NCBI GenBank assembly: GCA_921293015.1
Contig: OV121092.1
Location: 8,810,001 to 8,874,000 of the forward strand
Source: Phorcus lineatus
Taxonomy: Eukaryota > Mollusca > Gastropoda > Trochida > Trochidae
Length of the DNA stretch: 64,000 nt
Direction of reading: 5' to 3'
The notes beneath the pieces were generated by a model. The model saw nothing but the letters and a program-made list of their open reading frames with translations, did no database searches and was not told where the DNA came from. This document shows, one piece after another, positions 1 through 12,427 of the stretch. How positions within the stretch are numbered: position 1 is the first letter of the stretch; each line of letters begins with the position of its first letter. A program made the translations under genes and the position numbers.

Positions 1-1656
1 GTTTGTATGACTGTACACACATTTAGATTTGTTAGGTGCGCCGAGAATAATGACTCTTTCCGCCCTTTCAGGAAAACTACCACGGGATACTTGGGCGTGG
101 CGATTTTGCACACATTTGGAAAAGTTCGGCATTTTCCGTTAGGGTATAATTTTCGCAGCGTTACTCAGAAAAGCGTTATCTGAACTTCCAAGTTACTGTA
201 AAAAAGTTAAAGCATGATAGTGATAGGTTACAAAATAACTGCCTGTGGACATTGATCTCTACGGAATTATGGATCATAGATGAGTGTCAAATGACTATAA
301 ACAATAAGAGTAGGGATCAAAGCAATGATTTAGTTCTAATTAATTTAGTTCAGATAAAACTACATTGTGATAGAACATCAAAGAATGTAACCTCTTTTGG
401 TTTGTCTACCATATCATGTTATTATATCCGATTATCTAGTTAAAAATAAATCGTTTTTTTAAATGCAGATTTTTAAATGGTTTGTTTTAAAATCAATTAA
501 TCAAATATAGGTTTTTTTTGTTTTATTGACGATGAATAGATGTATTTGCTGCCATCCAATCACTAAAGCACATCATGTAATGTACGTAAACGCTTTAAAC
601 GACACGGATCTAAGCATGAAATAAAACAAGATTATGATTTTTTATTTTCTTGTAAATTGATGGAATTTCTCTTCAATATAAGCAATCAGATATAGTGTGT
701 AGTCGTTTATATTTTATACACATGTGAACAGATACGATAGCTATTTTGATAACGTGTTCAAAATACGAAAATATTATAAATTAAAATTTTGACATCTGAA
801 AGTTACATTTACTTTTTGCACTTCGTTTTCATGTGGAGAAAACACACATTTAACATTTAAATTAAATTTAACACTTTTATTTCACTTAAAATTTTAAACC
901 GGTAAAAGTAACCATACACTTACAAATTTGAAACAACACAGTATTCAATCGATGGACTGGAAGGCTATTAGCTTCCGATATTGCACACTCTACTACCCAA
1001 AGACATATGAATTGATTATGAGGATTTAATTCCAAGTACAATAGACATAAAATGTTGAATTTAATAACACATAACATTCTTTCAGGATGGCACGTTCGCC
1101 ACCAATCAAAAGAAAGACACCCTTTAAGCCCTTTAAGTAAAAGGGTGAAAAAGACAGTTTTTCAGAAGAAAACATCAACAGCCAGGACAGTAAAACACGT
1201 TCTCATCTTTCTAAATATTTGGACATTATGCAGAATTAAAATCAAAGAAGATGGTCTTGTCTGACGACGTTAGTAAGACCTTTGACGTCTCAAAATGTCA
1301 CTTAACATTCAAAGACGTTAAGGGCAGACGAAAATGGATATATAGCATGTTTTTCTAGTGTATAACATAATCCAGTAGGCAGCCAGTATCAACAATAAGT
1401 ATTGACGTTAACGACTTGGTTGAATTATACTTTTTTATATGTTTTGGTAGACCATTGACTGTCATGTTAAATTTGACACGTTTGATTAACCGTCACATTG
1501 TTATCTTCACATAAAGGTTACTTGCTTCAAAATAATATACTCGTGTGTTTAATTTTTGAGTTAGTATATTTAGTATGATATATACGAGACATTATGATAA
1601 AAGCAAAAGGTATCCACATATTTAGCATATATATTTTCCACGTCATGTGCCTAAAC
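1..1656. other. AT-rich noncoding stretch
   Basis: No open reading frame here exceeds about 70 codons, and none shows a recognisable domain. Both strands are broken by stops at the rate expected for AT-rich DNA. I see no RNA gene or repeat boundary that I can support. Confidence 0.6.
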
Positions 1657-1668
1657 TCTAGATTTTCA

Positions 1669-1978
1669 CCACCAGATGACTCAATACCTTATCGTGGTGT
1701 GGTGGTTTGCGTGCTTCAGAGACCCTGAGAGCTGCCAGCTGGAGCTAACATGCTTCTAGTGGGGGCACCCACGCTGGACAGGTCGACGGGTAGAAGCCAG
1801 ACCAATTTTGAGTCCTTTAAAACCTGCTTTCTATCTCTCACTATGCCTTTCTTTCCGTATTTTCTTTATCCTTTCGATCCCTTTCTCCCTGATTTGTCCA
1901 CTCTCTTTTGGATGCTTGTCGTCTACGTATTTATTAACTGAAATATGTTGAAAGCACGTTAAACCCCAACTCACTCAT
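1669..1978 (+). mobile_element. SINE-like retroposon, copy 1, with 12-bp target duplication
   Basis: This 310-bp unit begins CCACCAGATGACTCAATACC and ends in CGTTAAACCCCAACTCACTC. It is flanked by a perfect 12-bp direct repeat, TCTAGATTTTCA, at 1657-1668 and 1979-1990. A related copy lies at 6452-6769, and weaker relatives lie at 23396-23690 and 30625-30770. The long target duplication and fixed 3' tail fit target-primed retroposition. There is no clear tRNA-type B box (GGTTCGANNCC), so it may be a SINE with an unusual head or the short 3' end of a LINE. It has no coding potential; the 63-codon frame inside it is spurious. The tail style is one I associate with gastropod repeats (recollection). 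Confidence 0.8.
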
Positions 1979-1990
1979 TCTAGATTTTCA

Positions 1991-2574
1991 TAAAATCCTT
2001 AAGCCTTTACCTCAATGGGAAAACTGTTTCGCCACGTCAGATACTTATCATCTATATGCGTATCAAGGTTTTCACCTCACCTGATCTTTCGTTCATTGTT
2101 CAGTTAGTATCAGTGTTGTTTCAATTTTAAATTTCAGCAAAATGTCAATGATAGTTTCTTAACTATACATCAACGACGGAATGATGTTTTGTTCAAATTT
2201 CGAAATGTTTGAAGATGTTTTAACATCGTTGGTTCATTGCATGATAAATAAAGCATGCCAAATCATTGATAAGTTTACAATGTGATGATGACATGAGACA
2301 CTTAAATTTTGTTTTATTTGGATTTGTACAATATATTTTAGGTAAATGTTTAGAGCGAATTTGGTTAATTTCGAACACACAAGAAGAAAATGGTATTCAT
2401 CCTCAATATAGCCTTCATTACATTGTAAGCATAGTCTATTATTTCTAATTATATTACAATGTCTTCAAGTTTCAATACGTGATTATTGTTCAAAACATCT
2501 TAATTTTTCAAAAGCTACTCTAAATATCCTTATTTTAACAGCACTTAAAATACAAGTCTTTGGAAAAGGAGAGT
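1991..2574. other. AT-rich noncoding stretch
   Basis: Only short chance frames are present, and I recognise no repeat. It lies between the SINE-like copy and the LINE relic. Confidence 0.5.
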
Positions 2575-3730
2575 TTAAAGCAAGAGTAGGCGGTTGATTT
2601 GATGCCAATTTGAAGCGAGCCCGGACTCACCTCTAGCTATATTATTAGGAGTAGAAATCTTAACGCCTAAGAACCGTTTGCAAGCCAAGGTATGCACAGA
2701 CTCCATGAAATCATTATGCCCAAATCCCCACACCTCGGAACCATATAATAAGATAAGAGCTATTTTCATATCAAATATCTTAAAGAATAATTCATGAGAT
2801 ATATCGCCAAGCTTACTTAATACTCGTAGGACACCAAATAAAGCCTTTTTACCTTGTAAAGTTAAAGTCAGTTGAGCATGACAGACCCCTTGTAAGGGTT
2901 ACACCAAGATACTTATAGGAAGATAAAGATTCCAATTTCTTACCGTTATAAAACTATCTTTCCCGTTTCGATAAGGAACCAACTTTCTGAAAAACAATAA
3001 CCTTTGTCTTGCTCAAATTAACCTCCATGCCATATTCTAGTGGTGTATCGATGTTTGCATCGTCTACTGCCCGATACGAGTGCATCGATACAAAACACAT
3101 TTAGTCAATATATCAGGATATTTATATCGTGAGGGTACATGATACATCGATGTATCGCCAAAAGAGACAATATATCCCTATATTAATTACAAAATTTGTT
3201 TTAAACGAATAACTTTATAAACTGACAAAGTTATAGTTTTATTCTGATTTAGAAAAATTAATTGGGAAAAGAAAACATATAATATTTCTGACACTTTACC
3301 CATAATTTAACAGTCTCTGAATTTATATACTTCCATATTCATGTAATGTTTATGACAGGTTGGTATCAGATAAATAACATCAGTTTTATGTTCTATCTAT
3401 GAAACTGTAGAGCATCGGGATACGTATTGTATCGCAACCATGGTATTGTGATGATAATCGTCTCGCAGCTTCCTCAGCAATACTGCCATGATAGATCGTC
3501 TCGCCTAGTAAAACTTGAATCGGGATATATTGTCTCGTCACTAAGGCTATGATACACAGGTCTACCATATTATATACAAAACTTTTCTAAAACATCAATT
3601 CACCTCTGTAACCCTCCTATAGTATTGGATGTAAGAGCTATGTCATCAGCAAAAAGCAGAAGAAATACCTGAATAATATCGGGATGTAACTGAATACCTG
3701 GCCCTGAATTTTGTTCTATTTCAAAACCCG
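2575..3730 (-). pseudogene. Non-LTR retrotransposon (LINE) reverse transcriptase relic
   Basis: Read on the minus strand, 3728-3600 encodes a reverse-transcriptase palm segment. It holds the catalytic box FADD (3642-3653) in the context LLLFADDIALTSNTIGGLQR. After an interruption, the frame resumes at about 3029 with MEVNLSKTKVIVF, then, after shifts, LLYGSEVWG and ACKRFLGVKISTPN at 2575-2769. These are typical of the region downstream of the RT catalytic core in animal LINEs, possibly CR1/Jockey-like; I cannot fix the clade. In-frame stops (for example a TGA directly after GGLQR) and frameshifts show it is dead. A separate 527-bp element at 3038-3564 splits it. The 5' RT subdomains and any endonuclease domain are not recognisable upstream. 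Confidence 0.85.
3038..3564. mobile_element. Non-autonomous hAT-like element inserted in the LINE relic
   Basis: The 527-bp insert starts TAGTGGTGTATCGATG and ends in the complement of TAGACCTGTGTATCATAG. This gives short imperfect inverted repeats of the TAG...GTGTATC kind. It is flanked by an 8-bp direct repeat with one mismatch, CCATATTC (3030-3037) and CCATATTA (3565-3572), the duplication length of hAT transposons. Removing it joins minus-strand LINE codons ...EKFC.. and YGMEVNLSK in the expected order, so the ends are well placed. The interior has many ATCGAT/GTATC words, including the perfect 16-bp palindrome GATACATCGATGTATC at 3141-3156. Such words could be subterminal transposase sites. 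It has no coding capacity. hAT membership is inferred from end sequence and duplication length only. Confidence 0.75.
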
Positions 3731-6440
3731 TTGATGAAAATCGAAAACAGCAGAGGGCTGAGGAAATAATGAAATATGAATAAAAGAAAAGATCATAATG
3801 GCATGAAATAACTTTCGCAGGAGACAAATTATGGAGATCACGAAAAGAAGTAGTTGATGAAAGAATGTTAATCACATGTAATTGTTGTTCTTATTTTCAT
3901 ATATCTTTGATTGCATCCAATCAAGTTCCTTTTTTCTAGAACCGAGAAACGTTCATATTAAAACAAAAGTTGTATAGGAATTTATGACGGAGCTACCTCT
4001 GTTGGGAGAGAATGATATTAACTTTGAAAAGGAGAGAAAGAATTGGAGGCAGGCATTCATTTAGAAATGTTTCTTAGCAGTGCTTTTGGGCTATATACCT
4101 TTCATCAGATTTCCAATGTTATGTAAAGCTTAGGTGGTATGTCAGACATAGATAAAACTAAAATAACCTCTATATGTTCTAATAAAAAGTTATATTCATG
4201 CATTTCTAATCTCTGTGTAACATTAACTGATTGGAATTGTCGTTTCTGCAGATATGCATAATGTTGATTGATAAATAGTATAATGATTTCAGTGGCTAAC
4301 TAGGTGTTTTTATTTGCAGATACTATTGTTGATTTTAACCTCTAATGGGACATCAATATTCTAAAACCTAACCTAACAATAACGAAATGTAGGTTTTAGT
4401 TTTTCAATATATTTGTCACGCTTAAAACAAAATGTTAACAATGGCTAGGACTTTGGCCTTTTTCTAACAAAAGCATAGCACAAAATATGACCAATTACTA
4501 AATAGTTTTATAACAATAGAATTGAAAACTTGTGACTATTCCTTTTATAAAACTTAAATTAGACCGACAAACAAACTAAATTAAATTAATATTGTTGAAC
4601 ATGTGAAAGTTAGACATCAAGGACATCATATGAAGGCAATCCCTGGCATCTATTGGGAAAGAACTTGACATATCAACCAATTAGATGTCCTAAAGTCAAG
4701 TGCGCTCGTCTGAACCTATTAATATGTTATGTTTGTATCATGATTCTCAAACTGTCCTTAAGACAACCTGAATTGACGTATTACCCGTCCGAAAACCAAT
4801 CACTCGAGGTTAGTCTTACATAATGCAAACATTTACCACATAATAAAACGCAAAAATAGAGATATTGAATATCATTTTTTCTAATTCAATTAAGGTGTGT
4901 TAAAATATAATAAATGTAGATCACTCGACATAATAAATGTTTATAATCAAGTGAATCTTTGTGCCGTTTTGCCTTTAATGCCCAAATCACAAAAAATCCA
5001 TTACTTAAGAGAAATCTATCTGCAGAGTCATTGATGTTTCCCATTTTATATTTCCTCACATGCATTTAGACACATAAAAGTGTAATTGTAAGTAATTAGA
5101 AAAGGAAATCAGACAAGAAACCGAGCCAACAAAAGAACATTTTGCTTATCCCCGGACCAATCTAACTCTAACTATTCGTCTAAGAGGAAATAATGTACTC
5201 AGCATTCATCAAGCAAAGAGTCAGTTCCCAGAACAGACTAACACGAAGCTATCAAATTCTCCTCAGTCAAAATCAATACCAATCCGGTAAGAGACAATAG
5301 GTTTTCTCCCATACACCATCCACAACTCAACGCTAACGTCGATTATAATTAAAAAGTATGATTGGTGTAATTAAGCCTAGAGAGGGTTTAACTACATTTG
5401 CTATTTTTCTACGACCGTTTTAGTGGGTGTTAATTAGAAATGTCAATTACAAATAATATTGAGTTATAATACATACACGTAAAATTAAAAGAGGATCAGT
5501 TTTCAAGCTTCCTGTTACCAATTTCTTCTATTTTACTTAGATTTTTAGTTCTTCCTTGAAACTACATTGTCAAATGATTTTTATAATTCTTCCCATTGAA
5601 GCTTTAATATTACATATTAGGGCAAACTGTCTGATTTAAGCGTAGATGCACTCGATATAAAGAAAAAGTTATCCAGTGAACAACTCATGTTACCATAAGC
5701 TTTTGGCATCACTCTATGAAAAGAAAACCTTTCCCAAAGAAATTCAATTTTATTAAAAGGATATCAAGAGTATTCTCATCACCTGGAAGTAGGCCATAGC
5801 TTTGAATTACTTGTCATCTAATATTCAAAAACATGAAGAGTTTAGGTATTGTAAACGTTTCGATCAAAACCATGTATTAACCTAGTAAGTTGTGAATAAT
5901 CCAGAAAATGGCGGAAAATTTTACTCACTGTACTATTTTATGGGACAAGTTTTAGCTTTTAAAGATCTGTGAATGAAATAGAATTGATTTCAAGTGAAGA
6001 TAATTGAAAGCTATTGCCTAAAATATGTGTTCTGAATGAAATAACACTAATTTTGACACAGGTTACACAAGGATGAATCAGTTAGAAAAGTTACAACATA
6101 AATCTCTGGAGAAAAAAACTACTTACAATAAACACTCAAGCAAAATGAACAGTGACGAAGTATGTGGTGCTAATCGAGTTAATAAACGCAACTGCTTCGG
6201 TTATAAGTACACTCTAATCTGATTACACAATTGAGGTCATTCGGTTTAAAAGTTTAAAAGAGAAGTAAGCAGAACCTGAAAAACATATATGGAATTCAGT
6301 GAATATGCATGTTGTAACTGCTTGGTGTTATCCCTTTTACAAATAGCTTAATACCCTCAAATAACTATCTTGAAATTGTGATCTGAACATTTTGCTATAT
6401 CTAGTCTTATTTCACACTGAAATGAATAAATAACCCGTGT
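3731..6440. other. AT-rich noncoding stretch
   Basis: No supported gene. The segment just upstream of the LINE relic (3731-3900) may still be retroelement DNA, but I cannot recognise protein in it. The rest shows only chance frames and simple A/T runs. Confidence 0.5.
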
Positions 6441-6451
6441 TCCAGTTCAGG

Positions 6452-6769
6452 TTCCACCACTTGACTCGATACCTTATCGTGGTTTGCGTGCTTCAGAGAC
6501 CCCGAGAGCTATGCCAGCCGGAACTTATATGCTCCTGGTAGGGTCACCCACGCAGGACAGGTCGACGGGGTAGAAGCCAGACCAAATTTGAGTCGTTCTA
6601 AAACCTGTTGTCTATCTCTCACTATGCCTTTCTTTCCGTCTTTTCCCTCATCCTGTCGATCCCTTTCTCCCTTATCTGTCCACTCTCTTTTGGATGCTTG
6701 TCATCCACGTGTTTAATAACTGAAATATTGTTCAAAGCACGTTAAACCCCAACTCACTCACTCACTCAC
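6452..6769 (+). mobile_element. SINE-like retroposon, copy 2, with 11-bp target duplication
   Basis: This close relative of the unit at 1669-1978 shares the CCTTATCGTGG head, the GACAGGTCGACGGG core and the 3' end CACGTTAAACCCCAACTCAC, here followed by a longer (ACTC)n run. The 11-bp direct repeat TCCAGTTCAGG occurs at 6441-6451 and 6770-6780. The matched end structure in both copies defines this as one mobile family rather than a chance similarity. Confidence 0.8.
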
Positions 6770-6780
6770 TCCAGTTCAGG

Positions 6781-9245
6781 CATTGTTTGAAGTTGCCAAC
6801 GAAAGTCTTCTTCATCTTGAAAAAATATAAACCTTAGCTAAGTTGGGGAACTTAAATTGATGTGAATAGAACCAACTATTGAGCTGAGGATTCTAATTCT
6901 GTGTATTCCACGTACAATTGTACAATGCTTGGTGGTACATAGAAGAATAGTGGTTAATAATTGTGAAGCTTTTATCTCACGGACAGCATATTTGGCATTT
7001 ACCTGAATTGGTACAAATTCTATCAATTCTTTTACTCATTAGAAAATTTGATTATGGAAACCGAGGAAAAGTAAACCTTATCGTACTTAGGCAGATACAA
7101 TTCGCAGAATCTTATTTTCAGTTTCTATCTGTAAAACGGTGTAAAGCATTCGGAGGAAGCCATGATGTATAAAAATAAGTAAAACTAGTTTCTCAATTAA
7201 TACTTTGTATAAAATGAAAAAACATTCCTAAAACTCGCTTTGCGTTCTAATTGGATTAGGTGTTTTTAAATCATGATTGATAATAAAGTCTATGTTCAAA
7301 TATTTACCTTAAAGATAAATGGTTATTGAAAGGTTGTATGTTTGAATAGTAATAACAATAGGCTTATCAATTGACAACAAATTGACAATATTCTTAGAAA
7401 AAATGTAAAATAAAAAGAGTCTTTGTCAAATTAATATTCAGCAAAATAAACGATGAATATATATGACATGGCATACTTAGCTTACGATATGACATATATT
7501 CACACTTTCATGCAAGTGAAATTTTTTCTTTAGAATGAAAAGGCCCACGATTGAAAATTTTGATTGTGTAGGTTCAAAGAGAGCTGCATTTGACTTGAAG
7601 AATCATGTGTCAAAAGGTAATTTTACTAATATCTTTTCAACAAAAATATTGAGAATTATTGCTACGAAAAGTCAAACCTTGACCTGTATCTTTGTATCGT
7701 AAATAGAAAGACTGTTAATTGAATAAATTTGTTTAGATATCAGGGTCAGCTCATTAGTAAATGCGTGCAAACCCATAAGAGATGTCACTTTTTTCCTATA
7801 TCAGTTATTGGATAAAATGTAAAACAAAGAATTTTAAAACAATTCTCACAAGATTTTACTTCTTGAGAAACCTCGGGTGCTATGTCAATCTTTCCTCCTG
7901 AGATATGGTTTTCTGAAAATCATTCTGTTTGTCAAATAGTTTCAAAACATTAAAAAATCAGAATTTTAACACACATGGAAGTGAAAATCGATTATCATTG
8001 TAGACTTTTAAACAGAATGAGTATATCCAGTAATATTGTAACATACCCCAAGAAAACTTTGCCTCAAAAGTGATCAGGGAAAACATAGAAATCGCAGAGT
8101 ATGACTATAGTTTTCTTACGATGATCATCCTCAATTATTCATTATAAATTTAATTTTGTATTCAACTTTCAGAAAAAAAATACAAGTGCAACACGCATGG
8201 CACTTTTATGTTTTTTTCATATATCAAGTAAAAACAAAATCTTAATGCAAATTAAGCTTTTCATCATTCCTCAAGTCATGTTTTGTATTTATATGTGTGT
8301 ACTGGTAAACAGAATAGGTAAAGACATTATTTAATAACGTATTCAACAGTTGTTGTTTTGTGATCTTATTTGTTACTTGAAGTGATATATAATCTGAAAT
8401 CTATAAAACATCACTTGATCTTATTGACAAAGAGATACAGTAGATGGGATATTCAATATTTTATGAAAATTTATAGAATTTTGTAAATTGTTTTCTTTTC
8501 TAAAGAAATGGGTAATCCAGTCCTGTTCATACTATAATGGTTACAAATCTCTAAACCTTTAACGTACGATCGCCTGCGTCAATCTTGGAAGCCAAGAATT
8601 GAGAATTGTTCTTTAAGTCGACCCTTGTGCAGATACCTTAGTTCTAGGAGTTTCCTGAACGGAGTAAAGCCCTCTCCCGGGTATAGAAACCGATACGATA
8701 TCTAACCTCAACTATATGAAATAACTAAACCAAATGTGGCCCATTAAAAATCCAACACAATATTGTACTCATTAATAATTACATAATGAAACATTCACTC
8801 ATATACCTTCGCCGCGCACGGCATATTGGTATCTGTGGACAAATAAGGGATTAAATATTCTGATCTTTGAAGTCCCGATTTCTGGTTTCAGAAACCTGTC
8901 TATATGTCATAACCGAAAGTTGCAAACTTATAAAATTGATTTTACAAACTTCTCTGTCGTTTCTACCTTATCTGCATCTTGAGGGATTTCAAATAGTATT
9001 TCTACCCACGTAAAAGTTTTGTTCACTAATAATAATGTAGAAGATTGTACATAATTGTGACAATTTGTGCTGGCTTTTAAAAAAACTACCTCTTAATGTC
9101 ACATTGAAATGAAAAGATTGCTTTGCTATATTCTCATTTAAAAAATACGGACCTATATTACAGAGTTTCTTCATGTGGGTGATGTAATATTATTATCCAA
9201 AAGAAAAAACCAGATAAATCGTAACTCGACATGACATACGACATC
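6781..9245. other. AT-rich noncoding stretch
   Basis: No supported gene; the frames of 60-70 codons look random. The stretch around 9160-9250 resembles 15030-15120 (shared words around TTATCCAAAA and AACCAGATAAATCGTAA), too weakly to name. Confidence 0.45.
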
Positions 9246-9259
9246 GACGTATTGAACAA

Positions 9260-9420
9260 CACAAACTCACCTCATGACGCCGCTTTGAACATTATTTCAC
9301 TTATTTCGCGGCTTCTAGTATTATTGCAGGGAGGAAGCCAGCAACATCATTGTGGCTATGCATTGCGGTAATACCTGCGAGCATCGGCTGGAACTAGCGA
9401 AGACCTATAAGGAAATCACT
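9260..9420. repeat. SINE-related fragment
   Basis: The stretch with CAGGGAGGAAGCCAGC and GCATCGGCTGGAACTAGCG resembles 27960-28060 (CTGCAGAGAGAAAGCCTGCG ... GCACCGGCTGAAACTAGC). The segment AACTCACCTCATGACGCCGC is like an inverted version of the GCGGCGTTAAAACC...CACCTCAC tail seen at 29900. It is therefore a rearranged or nested copy of the family at 27960-28262. No target duplication was found. Confidence 0.5.
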
Positions 9421-11898
9421 TTGTTTAAAATATAATCTAGATGAAGGTAATGTCATTTTTCATTTTTTTAAAATGTATTATAGAAAACAAAATAGGACCC
9501 TTGCAACAATATTGTTTCGGGCAGGAGATACATCAGTGTCTTGGCGTCATCAACACATGCTGTTTCTTGACTCTGAGGTCATCCCATATTTTTCCATTTG
9601 ATCATGAGCATCAATTAATGGAATATCAAGTATCATCAAATACATTTCAATACACAATACTACTTCAACAGATGTAAGGTATATATTTACTGAAGTACAT
9701 GTATATCAGATTTAATCAAACGTTGTTCAAAATGGCTGAATTATGTTCTCAAAGTGACAATTAATTTTAATGCACCACTATCGTTTGACAACTTATGAAA
9801 ATTCACCCAATACATACTAGCCAAAATAAAAGTATATACAATATATTTATCATTCATCTGCTGCGTTGCTAAATCAGCTTTTCAGATGCATTATAAGTAG
9901 CATATACATGTGGAGAAAAAATAACTTTCAACAAACATTTCAGCTATAATGAACTTGAGCATTGAGGAATGGTAATGAGTTGGTGAAGTAAAGTAAATGA
10001 CAGGCGCGTATTTATGTATTCAGTAATCTAATTCCACTGATTAGGTCATCCTCGTAAGAAAAGATAGAAGTCCGTATAATATAAAGTCTATTCACCTGAG
10101 TGCAATGACTTTTAGAGTGTTTTTGATAGATATAGTAAAATATCTCTCCTTGGCGAAACCTAAGTGTACTAAATAACTTCAAGGAAACAAGCGAGTTATT
10201 CCAAAGCACGATCATATATTGATACATTAGCATTAACACGTGTCAATAGTTTCATTGAAGATTTTTTAAAATTCTACGAGATTTATGGATATCAATAATG
10301 TGAATAAATTTATTGCAGACAATTTCTGGCATTCAAGGATATGCTAAATAACTGCTCTTACTTCTTAAATTCTAAGTTCTTGACACTGGAGTTCATTAAT
10401 TTTAGCAGCTGTATTGGTAATACCAGCTAATCTTGATTACTTAGCCTGTATTGTACAACATGTATATTATATAGGTATACATACAAATGTATAGTCATTT
10501 ACTTCATGTATAAGCAATCATTATTCCTCAGATTCTAATAATGTTCTTACAGAAATCATTTTCCAATCTGACACAATTGCTTTCCCTCTGGTGATGTATC
10601 ACGATGTACTGAAATTTAAGACAATAATATCATTTTCCTTATTCATATTTTTGTTGTGAACTTTTAATTGATCTCATTTGTTTCCAATATCATGATTACT
10701 TTTCTGTTGTATGTGCATGTGTTCAGGTTTTTGTTTTTAAATTCTCAAAGGGGTAAAGTTTCGTTTTATGTTGTGGTTGAAAAGTTATTTCTCATGCAAA
10801 GCAAAGTCTTATAAATTGAATTGGTACAGTTAAAAATAATGTCACTGTAATTTGTTGATTGTGTCGTGGCTTGGTGCAATATCTACTGTGAAAGTAATGT
10901 GACATGTTGAACTGAGTTCAGTTTATAACAGAAATATGAATGGTTTCAGTTCTCTTATGAGAAAAAAATATATTTAAACAAAAATAAGAAAATTTAAAAT
11001 AAATTATTAAGAAGGATTATTCTATGACGTGGCTGAAACAAATCGCTTAGCACTCTTTCTTATTCAATTAGAAAAGATCACACTTCTGGGAAAATAAAGT
11101 ATTCTTCTCAAGAGACGTAAAACTTTACCCTGAAAGAAGGAACCCCGTAGTGTTTTATTGACTCTACTTTAAGCTGTCAGAGACGTATGTAACACCCATC
11201 ACAGTATAACTTGATTAAGGTGAATGGCATTTAGCGCAAACAACATTTAAAATAAAGTCAAACCTTTAGATTCCTGTAGTTCGGGTTTAATGGTCTTTTT
11301 TAATGTTCTTCTTACTGTAAGGTACGTCGGATGAATGAAGATGATGAATGTTCAACGCTGGTGGTTTTCTCTGTCAAATGTTACGTAGCAGTGTCTGGTA
11401 TATGACACTCGTCACATTTTACATCGGCCATGATACCTTTTACACACAACACTTAAATACAGTCGCATTCCGGTATTCCAATACTGGTACACAATTTTAT
11501 CATTTGACTGTTCACTTTCACGTAAACCAAAGTACAAATAAAGAAGAAGTGAAGATTGAAACGGTGATAATGATTAATACCTTGGCGTTAACAATAAACA
11601 TCAACCCTCTAATTCAAGAGTAACTTCTAAAGAAACGAAAAGATATCCAGTCTCGACAGAAAGGAAAGGCTAAGTGACGAATGAGACAATACAATCAAAG
11701 ATGGCAGATACACTTTTTCGCGAAGCCCTTAGAGTTTATGAGAAGTGTTCATGTCCGGAAACAACTAAAATATAGATTTAACTACCAACTGTTTAATACC
11801 GATTTAGAAAGTATAGGTCTCAAGAAAGTACAGCAAAAGCAGTATTATGTGTGTGTTATGAGTATGTGATTGTTTTTAAGTTTAACATTGTATAACAT
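9421..11898. other. AT-rich noncoding stretch
   Basis: No supported gene. Frames at 9441, 10012 and 11348 (75-91 codons) lack recognisable domains and look like chance. Confidence 0.5.
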
Positions 11899-11929
11899 TG
11901 TTGTATTGTTTAGTGGGTCGCACTTACAC

Positions 11930-12427
11930 TTGTTTTGATATTCTTAGCTGGCAGTGTCTAGAATCATCTGTTCTAGAATGTTCTATCTATTTCTTGTTTG
12001 CTTGAGTTGGACACTTCTGATTGGAGTTTGTCATGGAACTTTAAAGAACATTCTGGAAGGTATCTAACCTTTATATATATAGGCTGGCATTAGAACTCTT
12101 ACTCATCTTGCTTCTTACAATCAAATTTGCGATCATCTGTTTTTGGATACCTTTACAAGCCGGATTCATCTATCTCCTATCAAGACCCACTGACAGTTTT
12201 TCCACATTCATCAACTGTGTGATTCACAAGGACTGGTGAATATATTTATTTAGCTAATTAGTGTGACTCATTTGATATTGTATTATAACTTGTATAAGCT
12301 TGATATTGTAACCTTAAATACTTTGTTTATTATTTGATTGATTAAATTGTAATTTAAATACAATTGTCTTGTTATATTTTGATGGTTTGACTGGGGACAT
12401 TTTCTTATTCCAAATTAATTCGTAACA
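11930..12427 (+). repeat. LTR-like dispersed repeat, copy 1
   Basis: A unit of about 500 bp shares an ordered series of blocks with 52125-52575: TTCTAGAATGTT, a TATA box, CCGGATTCATC, GGACT(T)GGTGAATAT, CATTTGATATT, a run ending in GATTAAAT, and GACTGGGGACATTT. A promoter-like first half followed by an AT-rich leader and a conserved end resembles a solo long terminal repeat. A possible 5' end is TGTTGTA at 11899. Exact ends are unresolved because the two copies disagree at both termini. There is no adjoining coding region. Confidence 0.55.
11971..12081 (+). promoter_or_regulatory. Heat-shock-element motifs upstream of a TATA box in the LTR-like repeat
   Basis: Two perfect three-unit heat-shock-factor sites are present: TTCTAGAATGTTC (11971-11983) and GAACATTCTGGAA (12046-12058). 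A TATA-like TATATATATA follows at 12072-12081. This arrangement resembles HSF-driven core promoters. The second copy of the repeat carries related sites at 52143-52205 and TATATAAAGG at 52241. Function is inferred from motif and spacing only. Confidence 0.5.

Noticed and set aside
8560..8720. Slightly GC-richer patch considered as an RNA gene
   Set aside because: No 5S, tRNA or snRNA box or stem pattern could be fitted.
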